The notes beneath the pieces were generated by a model. It was given only the letters and a program-made list of their open reading frames with translations. It was not told the origin of the DNA and did no database searches. The position numbers and the translations under genes are program-made. From Dorea_D hominis (GTDB taxonomy: Bacteria; Bacillota; Clostridia; Lachnospirales; Lachnospiraceae): a stretch of 39,634 bases of DNA. Of the stretch, positions 33,427-39,634 are shown piece by piece. Position 1 is the stretch's first letter; the number at the start of each line of letters is the position of its first letter. The DNA lies in assembly GCF_014287705.1 (NCBI RefSeq), contig NZ_JACOOY010000023.1, positions 1 through 39,634 of the forward strand, read 5' to 3'.

Positions 33427-34362
33427 TTAGTCAAGGATTAGTTTTGCAGCTCCGCATATTCCTGCATCATTTCCTAATTCTGCAAGTTTAAACTGTACAT
33501 CCTGATTTGCAAAGAATGCATTTGCTCTGTAGTTCTTGACAATATAGTCAAGAAGGATCTCTCCTGCCTTTGATACACCTCCACCAATTACGATTACTGC
33601 CGGATCAACAACAACTGCAATGTTAGCAAGTGCATGTCCAAGATATTTTCCAAATTCTTCTACAATCTCTTCTGCAATTTCATCCTGTGCCTTTAATGCA
33701 TCAAATACTGCTTTTGCATCTACATGTTCCTGACTGCGTAACAGGCTGGACTTTGCATCCTTTTCAAGACGCAGTGCTGCAAGTCTTGCAATACCTGTAG
33801 CGGAAGCATACTGCTCCAGGCATCCTTTTTTTCCACAGCCACAGGTTTCTGTCTCTGTTTCATTCACACAGATATGACCGATCTCCCCACCGGCACCATT
33901 CGTACCAACCAGAGGATGTCCTTCCAGGATTACGCCACCGCCTACACCTGTTCCCAGCGTAACCATGACGATATTCTTCTCACCTTTTCCAGCCCCAAGC
34001 CACATCTCGCCAAGGGCTGCTACATTGGCATCATTTCCCAGTCTGACTTTCAGACCGGTCAGCTCTTCCATTTCTTTTTTAACTTCCTTATAACCCCATC
34101 CGAGATTCGCTGTATTCTGCACAATACCCACTTCCGTCACCGGAGCCGGAACACCGATTCCTACTCCTTCGATCTGATCCTTTGCAATCTTCTTTTTCTC
34201 ACAAAGTTCCTCTATAGAAGCGGCAACATCCGGAAGGATCGCAGCGCCTTCGTTTTCTGTGTGGGATGGAATCTCCCATTTTTCCAGAAGTACACCATCG
34301 ATCTGGAACAATCCCATCTTCACAGTTGTTCCGCCAATATCTACGCCAAAACAATATTTCAT
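33427..34362 (-). CDS. glcK: ROK-family glucokinase
   Basis: 311 residues. The N-terminal phosphate loop is VDIGGTTVKMG (7-17). The catalytic aspartate is D111 in GNDAN. E160 and H163 lie in GGEIGHICV, followed by the zinc cysteines C174, C176 and C181 in CGCGKKGC, the ROK signature. It phosphorylates glucose with ATP. It follows hprK with a 2-nt gap, linking sugar uptake control and glucose phosphorylation in one transcript (uvrC-hprK-glcK). Specificity for glucose over other sugars is inferred from similarity and context. Confidence 0.92.
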   Translation of the reverse strand: MKYCFGVDIGGTTVKMGLFQIDGVLLEKWEIPSHTENEGAAILPDVAASIEELCEKKKIAKDQIEGVGIGVPAPVTEVGIVQNTANLGWGYKEVKKEMEELTGLKVRLGNDANVAALGEMWLGAGKGEKNIVMVTLGTGVGGGVILEGHPLVGTNGAGGEIGHICVNETETETCGCGKKGCLEQYASATGIARLAALRLEKDAKSSLLRSQEHVDAKAVFDALKAQDEIAEEIVEEFGKYLGHALANIAVVVDPAVIVIGGGVSKAGEILLDYIVKNYRANAFFANQDVQFKLAELGNDAGICGAAKLILD

Positions 34363-34364
34363 AA

Positions 34365-35300
34365 TTATTCTCCCTGTTTCTTAGCCATATTTTCCTGCAC
34401 ACGTTTGTATAATTCCTGTGCAGCATTATATCCCATACTTTTCTGTCTGTGGTTGATTGCCGCAGTCTCAACAATGATAGCAAGATTACGTCCCGGACGG
34501 ATCGGTAACTGATGACATACAACTTTATTGCCAAGAAATTCTGTATATTCTTCTTCCAGTCCCAGTCTGTCATATTCTTTATCACGATTCCAATCTTCTA
34601 ATGTGATAACAAGATCGATATTCTGTGTCTCTCTTACACTCTGTACACCAAACAGCATCTTCACATCTACAATGCCGATTCCTCTTAACTCAATAAAATG
34701 TCTCGTAATATCCGGCGCCTTACCTACCAGTGTATCATCACTGACCTTGCGGATTTCTACAACGTCATCGCTTACAAGACGATGTCCACGCTTGATCAGC
34801 TCAAGCGCCGCCTCACTCTTACCGATTCCACTCTCTCCCATGATCAGCACACCGACACCATATACATCAACAAGTACACCATGAATCGAAATGCAAGGCG
34901 CCAGTTCTACATTTAACCAGCGGATGATCTCAGCCGTAAATGTAGATGTATTGACCCCTGTAGAAAATACCGGGACATTTGCCTTATTTGCTTTCTCCAG
35001 AAGCATTGGTTCCGGTTTTAAACCACGGCAGTATACAATACACGGAATCTCATAAGACAATAACATGTCATAGATTTTCTCTTTTTTCTCTTCTTCTATA
35101 TTCTGAAGATATGTGTATTCTACATATCCGATAATCTGCACACGTTCTGATGCAAAATGTTCGAAAAATCCAGTAAGCTGCAATGCCGGACGGTTTACAT
35201 CCGGAACGGAAACTCCTGTTTTTGTATAATCTACATCCGGAGTCAGATTCTTTAGGTCAAACCGCTCTACAATCTGACTTAATTTCACTTGATTTACCAT
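34365..35300 (-). CDS. hprK: HPr kinase/phosphorylase
   Basis: 311 residues, standard length. The C-terminal kinase domain has Walker A GESGIGKS (155-162), H140 in the HGVLVDVYG segment before it, and the family signature near 200-215 (ELRGIGIVDVKMLFGVQSVR). It phosphorylates Ser46 of HPr when glycolytic intermediates are high and removes it when phosphate is high. It thus governs carbon catabolite repression through CcpA. It lies 71 nt downstream of uvrC and touches glcK. Confidence 0.96.
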   Translation of the reverse strand: MVNQVKLSQIVERFDLKNLTPDVDYTKTGVSVPDVNRPALQLTGFFEHFASERVQIIGYVEYTYLQNIEEEKKEKIYDMLLSYEIPCIVYCRGLKPEPMLLEKANKANVPVFSTGVNTSTFTAEIIRWLNVELAPCISIHGVLVDVYGVGVLIMGESGIGKSEAALELIKRGHRLVSDDVVEIRKVSDDTLVGKAPDITRHFIELRGIGIVDVKMLFGVQSVRETQNIDLVITLEDWNRDKEYDRLGLEEEYTEFLGNKVVCHQLPIRPGRNLAIIVETAAINHRQKSMGYNAAQELYKRVQENMAKKQGE

Positions 35301-35371
35301 ACTGTTTCCTCCACCCTTTCTTTCCAGTATTTCTTAATTGTGCAAAAAATAACACACAATATTATATCATA

Positions 35372-37210
35372 TCAATGAAAGAATTTGTATACATCTTCTG
35401 CTGATTTTTTATTCATTGATGGCAGTTTCTGAAGCTCTTCTACAGATGCTTGTTTTATTGCATCTATATTTTCAAAATGCTTCATCAGTTCTTTTCTTCT
35501 TGCCGGCCCTACTCCCGGAATGTCGTCCAGAATCGAACGTACCTGTCCTTTTCCTCTCAGTTGTCTGTGGAAGGTAATAGCAAAACGGTGTGCTTCATCC
35601 TGAATTCTGGTGATCAGCCGGAATGCTTCTGAATGTATGTCGATCGGAAGCTCCACATTTTTATAATACAGCCCTCTTGTGCGGTGATGATCGTCTTTTA
35701 CCATTCCACATACCGGGATCGAAATGTCAAGTTTTTGCAGTACCTCTTCTGCAATATTTACCTGTCCGCGTCCACCATCCATCAGTATAAGATCTGGAAA
35801 TACCGTAAATCCTCCCAGCTCTTTTCCTTCTTCCTGTTCTCTGAGACCATGGGTAAATCTGCGCGTCAGCACCTCTTCCATACTGGCATAATCATCCGGT
35901 CCCTGTACGTTCTTGATACGGAACTTACGGTAATCGTTTTTCTTTGGCTTGCCCCGCTCGTACACAACCATGGAGCCTACCGAAGCAAAACCACTTGTAT
36001 TGGAAATATCAAATGCCTCCATTCTGGAAATGCCTGACAGTCCGAGTATTTTTTCCAACTCTTTGACAGCTCCGATCGTCCGTCCTTCTTCTCTTTTCAG
36101 CCGTTCCTTGTCCTTTTGTAATACCATGGCGGCATTCTTTTCAGCCAGTTCAACAAGTTTCTCTTTCTGCCCTTTTTTCGGAATGATCAGGTGGACTCTC
36201 CGTTCCTTTTTCTTGCTCAGCCACTCTTCCAGAAGTTCCTGGTCTTCCACTTCCTGCGGAAGCATAAGCTGCGAAGGAATATACGGTGTTCCTGCATAAA
36301 ATTGTTTGATAAAGCTGGTCAGTGTTTCTTTTTCTGTCTCTCCCGGCGCTGTTTTTAAATAAAAATGATCTCTTCCGATCAGTCTGCCTCCACGGATAAA
36401 AAAAACCTGCACGACCGCATCTGCATATTCTGTCGCCATAGCAATAACGTCTCTGTCTTCTCCTGCTGTGTCCGTGATCTTCTGCTTCTGCGCAATCTTC
36501 TGCACACTGAACAATAGCTCCCTGTATTCTGCTGCCTTCTCAAATTCCAGTACTTCTGCCGCATCCTGCATCTGTTTTTCCAATCTCTTTAATATAATGT
36601 CATAATTCCCATTCAGAAAATGCAGTACCTCCTGCACGGACTTCTGATACGCTTCCTGGCTTATATATCCCTGACAGGGCGCATCGCACTGATGAATGTG
36701 ATAATTCAGGCATGGGCGTTCTTTTCCCGTATCCCTTGGCAGTTTACGATTGCAGCTCCGGATATGATATAATTTGCGGATCAGTTCGATCGTATCTTTT
36801 ACTGCACCGGCACTTGTATATGGTCCAAAATATTTCGCTTTGTCTTTTATCATCTTTCGCGCCAGCATTATTCTTGGATATGCTTCATCCGCTGTCACTT
36901 TGATAAATGGATACGCCTTATCATCCATAAGCATCGTATTATACTTTGGATGGTGTTCCTTGATCAGATTACATTCCAGAACAAGCGCTTCCAGTTCAGA
37001 ATCCGTAACGATATACTCAAATCTCCGGATATGCGTTACCATCTGCTCAATCTTTGCGCCTTTATTCCTGCTGCTCTGGAAATACTGACGCACCCGATTT
37101 TTAAGGCTGATCGCTTTTCCGACATATATGATCATATCTGTCTCATCATGCATGATATATACTCCCGGTTTTCCCGGAAGTTTTTTTAACTCTTCAGGTA
37201 TATCAAACAT
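35372..37210 (-). CDS. uvrC: Excinuclease ABC subunit C
   Basis: 612 residues. The N-terminal GIY-YIG nuclease domain (about 15-95, PGVYIMHDETDMIIYVGKA) makes the 3' cut. The UvrB-binding UVR motif (about 200-235, LEKQMQDAAEVLEFEKAAEY) comes next. The C-terminal RNase H-like nuclease domain contains EAFDISNTSG and LILMDGGRGQV, and makes the 5' cut. Two helix-hairpin-helix motifs (DIPGVGPARRKELMKHF and LPSMNKKSAEDVYKFF) end the protein. It works with UvrA and UvrB in nucleotide excision repair. It heads the uvrC-hprK-glcK group; this order is common in Clostridia. Confidence 0.96.
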   Translation of the reverse strand: MFDIPEELKKLPGKPGVYIMHDETDMIIYVGKAISLKNRVRQYFQSSRNKGAKIEQMVTHIRRFEYIVTDSELEALVLECNLIKEHHPKYNTMLMDDKAYPFIKVTADEAYPRIMLARKMIKDKAKYFGPYTSAGAVKDTIELIRKLYHIRSCNRKLPRDTGKERPCLNYHIHQCDAPCQGYISQEAYQKSVQEVLHFLNGNYDIILKRLEKQMQDAAEVLEFEKAAEYRELLFSVQKIAQKQKITDTAGEDRDVIAMATEYADAVVQVFFIRGGRLIGRDHFYLKTAPGETEKETLTSFIKQFYAGTPYIPSQLMLPQEVEDQELLEEWLSKKKERRVHLIIPKKGQKEKLVELAEKNAAMVLQKDKERLKREEGRTIGAVKELEKILGLSGISRMEAFDISNTSGFASVGSMVVYERGKPKKNDYRKFRIKNVQGPDDYASMEEVLTRRFTHGLREQEEGKELGGFTVFPDLILMDGGRGQVNIAEEVLQKLDISIPVCGMVKDDHHRTRGLYYKNVELPIDIHSEAFRLITRIQDEAHRFAITFHRQLRGKGQVRSILDDIPGVGPARRKELMKHFENIDAIKQASVEELQKLPSMNKKSAEDVYKFFH

Positions 37211-37352
37211 TTGTCTTCCCTTTCTTTTTCTGATTCACATCGTAATTATTGTATCGGAAAAAAGGTCTGTAAGCAAGGTCTTGCAGAAGGCTTTTCATTA
37301 TAACAGAAATCATATTTTCTCTATACAAGTAAAAAAGAGTACACAGATAAGA

Positions 37353-37383
37353 AAAATGGAGCAGATAAAATCTGCCCCATTTT
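37353..37383 (-). terminator. Terminator of ftsH
   Basis: On the minus strand AAAATGGGGCAGAT (37370-37383) pairs with ATCTGCTCCATTTT (37353-37366) around a TTT loop, with one G/U pair. TTCTTATC follows. It lies 17 nt after the ftsH stop. Confidence 0.85.
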
Positions 37384-37399
37384 GTATACTTACAATCTC

Positions 37400-39298
37400 T
37401 TATACTTCTTTCATTGCAATTCGTTCTTCGCCGGATGCCTTCTTCTCTTCCGGATCGGTTCCTTCCACTTCATGTAATATCTGCATAAATTCCTTACCTG
37501 TAATGGTCTCTTTCTCGATCAGGAATGCAGCAATCTTATCCAACGTTTCTCTGTGTGCCTGTAATAATGTCTTCGCCTGCTCGTAAGCCTCTTTTAGCAT
37601 CTTCATGACTTCTTTGTCAATCTCAGATTCTGTCTCTGCTCCACAGTTGGAAACCGGTCTTCCGTTCAGGTATCTGTTCTGTACCGATTCCAGTCCGATC
37701 AGTCCGAACTTCTCACTCATACCATACTGCGTGATCATCGCTCTTGCTACCTGTGTTGCTTTCTCGATATCGTTTGAAGCACCTGTCGTAACCGTATCAA
37801 ATACAATCTCTTCTGCAGCACGTCCGGCAAGCATACCAACTAACATTGCTTCCAGTTCTTTCTTCGTATTCAAATACTTCTCTTCCTCCGGAGTCTGCAT
37901 AACATAACCGAGTGCTCCCATCGTACGTGGTACGATTGTAATCTTCTGTACCGGCTCTGCATCCTTCTGAAGTGCGCTCACCAATGCATGTCCGACTTCG
38001 TGGTAGGAAACGATTCTTCGTTCCTCCTGACTCATAATACGGTCTTTCTTCTCCTTGCCGACCAGTACAACTTCTACAGCCTCAAACAGATCTGCCTGCG
38101 ATACCGCATGTCTGCCATGTTTGACTGCATTAATCGCAGCTTCATTGATCATATTGGCAAGATCTGATCCGACAGCACCGGAAGTTGCCAGTGCGATCTC
38201 TTCCAGATCAACCGTCTCATCCATACGGACATCTTTGGAATGAACTTTTAATACTTCCACACGTCCTTTTAAATCAGGTTTTTCAACAATGATACGTCTG
38301 TCAAAACGTCCCGGTCTTAACAGCGCCGGATCCAAGATCTCCGGACGGTTCGTTGCCGCCAACAGAACAAGTCCTTTATTGCTCTCAAATCCGTCCATCT
38401 CTGCAAGGAGCTGGTTCAGTGTCTGTTCTCTCTCATCGTTACTTCCCATCTGGTTGTCACGGCTCTTACCGATTGCATCGATCTCATCAATGAAAATGAT
38501 ACACGGCGCCATCTGCTGCGCCTGTTTGAACAGATCTCGTACACGGGAAGCTCCAACACCCACATACATCTCAACAAAAGCCGAACCGCTGAGTGAGAAG
38601 AACGGTACTTTCGCTTCTCCGGCGACCGCTTTTGCAAGTAATGTCTTACCGGTTCCCGGAGGTCCGACTAACAGTGCACCTTTCGGAAGTTTCGCACCAA
38701 CGCTTGTATATTTTCCCGGATTATGCAGAAAATCTACGACTTCCTGCAGAGATTCTTTTGCTTCATCCTGTCCTGCTACATCCTTAAATGTAACTCCGGT
38801 CTGCTTCTCCACATACATCTTGGCATTGCTCTTGCCGATTCCCATCATGCCGCCACCCTTAGACATACGCTTTGTCGTCCAAATGATCAGTGCCACCAGA
38901 CATGCCACCGGAAGGAATGTGCCGAGAAGCTGGAGCATGACTGCGGATGTTGTATCCGGTATCTTTGCGTTATATTCTACATGCGCTTTATACAGTTTGT
39001 CAGACAGCTGATCGTCCTTGACAACTCCTGTATAATACTTCTTCGCAATCCGGTCTCCGGATTCTTTCTTCATTGTGATGATCAGTTTATCACTGTCGAT
39101 CTCAACTTTGTCTACTTTTCCTGCATCGACATATTTTAAAAACTTGTCGTAGCTGATCTCTGTCTCGGATCCTTGTCCCTGAAACTGGTAAAGTGCCAAC
39201 ACAAGTATCGTCGTGATCAGAGTCACTAAAATGACAAATGAAAAGCCCTGTCGGTTATTCTTTTTAGGATCTTGATTTTTCTTATTCTGGTTGTCCAT
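37400..39298 (-). CDS. ftsH: ATP-dependent zinc metalloprotease FtsH
   Basis: 632 residues. Two membrane segments (about 19-37 and 121-140) flank an extracytoplasmic domain. The AAA domain has Walker A GPPGTGKT (212-219), Walker B IIFIDEID, and the second region of homology NRPEILDPALLRPGRFDR. The zinc protease motif is H433-E-V-G-H437. It forms a membrane hexamer that removes misfolded membrane proteins and regulators. It has a consensus-like promoter of its own and a clear terminator, so it is transcribed alone. Confidence 0.97.
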   Translation of the reverse strand: MDNQNKKNQDPKKNNRQGFSFVILVTLITTILVLALYQFQGQGSETEISYDKFLKYVDAGKVDKVEIDSDKLIITMKKESGDRIAKKYYTGVVKDDQLSDKLYKAHVEYNAKIPDTTSAVMLQLLGTFLPVACLVALIIWTTKRMSKGGGMMGIGKSNAKMYVEKQTGVTFKDVAGQDEAKESLQEVVDFLHNPGKYTSVGAKLPKGALLVGPPGTGKTLLAKAVAGEAKVPFFSLSGSAFVEMYVGVGASRVRDLFKQAQQMAPCIIFIDEIDAIGKSRDNQMGSNDEREQTLNQLLAEMDGFESNKGLVLLAATNRPEILDPALLRPGRFDRRIIVEKPDLKGRVEVLKVHSKDVRMDETVDLEEIALATSGAVGSDLANMINEAAINAVKHGRHAVSQADLFEAVEVVLVGKEKKDRIMSQEERRIVSYHEVGHALVSALQKDAEPVQKITIVPRTMGALGYVMQTPEEEKYLNTKKELEAMLVGMLAGRAAEEIVFDTVTTGASNDIEKATQVARAMITQYGMSEKFGLIGLESVQNRYLNGRPVSNCGAETESEIDKEVMKMLKEAYEQAKTLLQAHRETLDKIAAFLIEKETITGKEFMQILHEVEGTDPEEKKASGEERIAMKEV

Positions 39299-39323
39299 AT
39301 TCTTCCTCCTATTACATTACATA

Positions 39324-39352
39324 ATTATAAGGACAGCCCACACGGAAATCAA
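39324..39352 (-). promoter_or_regulatory. Promoter of ftsH
   Basis: On the minus strand: -35 TTGATT (39347-39352), 17-bp spacer, -10 TATAAT (39324-39329). The start site is about 20 nt before the ftsH ATG, just ahead of its AGGAGGAAG ribosome site. Confidence 0.85.
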
Positions 39353-39353
39353 T

Positions 39354-39372
39354 AAAAGATTAACTATCTTTT
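39354..39372 (-). terminator. Small hairpin upstream of the ftsH promoter
   Basis: AAAAGAT (39354-39360) and ATCTTTT (39366-39372) pair around a 5-nt loop. On the minus strand it ends in TTTTATTG. It may terminate the upstream gene whose stop is at 39479. Between 39373 and 39478 there is only AT-rich DNA with no feature I can name. Confidence 0.45.
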
Positions 39373-39478
39373 GAATTTTAAGCACTATATAAGCCTTTTT
39401 TAATTTATTTTATAGATATTTTATAAGAATATACATAGCTTTTTATAGTTTCTACAAAATATTAGTATCAAAACAGTA

Positions 39479-39634
39479 TCACCAACCAAGCACGGCTCTT
39501 TCAACTTCACTGTATCCCGTGCGCTGGAAACTCTCAATTCCAACATGATAAATTGGGTAAGGTGTTATATACTGTTCGAAATATGGGCGAAACTTTTTGC
39601 TTATGTGCGGTCTTCTAAGTGTCCTTAGTGCCTG
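39479..39634 (-). CDS. C-terminal end of an unidentified protein (runs off the window)
   Basis: The last 51 codons of a minus-strand gene: ...RRPHISKKFRPYFEQYITPY then PIYHVGIESFQRTGYSEVER and AVLGW, with the stop TGA at 39479-39481. The frame is open to the window edge and the composition is protein-like (aromatic residues, balanced charge). I do not recognise the family. It lies upstream of ftsH but is separated by about 180 nt with a small hairpin and the ftsH promoter. Confidence 0.55.
   Translation of the reverse strand, partial: QALRTLRRPHISKKFRPYFEQYITPYPIYHVGIESFQRTGYSEVERAVLGW

Overview
The window looks like chromosomal DNA of a low-GC Firmicute, most likely a gut anaerobe of the Lachnospiraceae (Clostridium cluster XIVa). 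This is inferred from the conserved gene orders tig-clpP-clpX-lon-ysxC and secA-prfB, an oxygen-sensitive glycyl-radical enzyme with its activase, class III fructose bisphosphatase, HPr kinase with a ROK glucokinase, long-form HPF, and AGGAGG-type ribosome binding sites. It is almost entirely housekeeping and central metabolism. No rRNA, tRNA, CRISPR array or prophage was recognised.

Left edge (1-4966). A broken AAA-type ATPase gene is fused to a truncated IS3-family element. Next comes a two-gene operon, read leftward, for a glycyl-radical dehydratase and its radical-SAM activase. The residues visible in the dehydratase match trans-4-hydroxy-L-proline dehydratase (HypD). The operon has a near-consensus promoter (TTGACA-17-TATTAT) with a two-arm inverted repeat over the start site. 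Behind it lies the remnant of a response regulator gene.

Protein quality control (4970-11399). ysxC, lon, clpX, clpP and tig are all on the minus strand. tig has a good extended -10 promoter and a leader with three short hairpins. Then come a DJ-1/PfpI protein (minus), a CYTH-domain protein started by TTG (plus) and an XRE regulator (plus) whose promoter is embedded in an inverted repeat.

Amino acids, translation and secretion (13137-25275). On the minus strand secA, prfB, hom and lysC follow one another closely. prfB carries the classic RF2 autoregulatory +1 frameshift (CTT TGA C). Upstream are a HisA of the eukaryotic (yeast HIS6) type, an acidic lipoprotein, the group dapA-dapB-fbp, and an unusual SSB-like protein with two OB folds.

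Right part. A plus-strand run typA, PAP2 phosphatase, PsiE-like membrane protein and hpf ends in a gene-free stretch. This stretch holds a perfect 30-bp hairpin followed by 3.4 copies of a 76-bp tandem repeat, and is the most unusual non-coding structure here. Then come yigZ (minus) and a class A penicillin-binding protein (plus) with a long Gly/Asn repeat tail. The minus-strand group uvrC-hprK-glcK and ftsH with its own promoter follow. An unidentified C-terminal coding fragment runs off the right edge.

I found no clearly new multi-gene system. The best leads are the hairpin plus 76-bp repeat array, the regulated hypE-hypD promoter, the eukaryotic-type hisA, and the repeat tail of the PBP.
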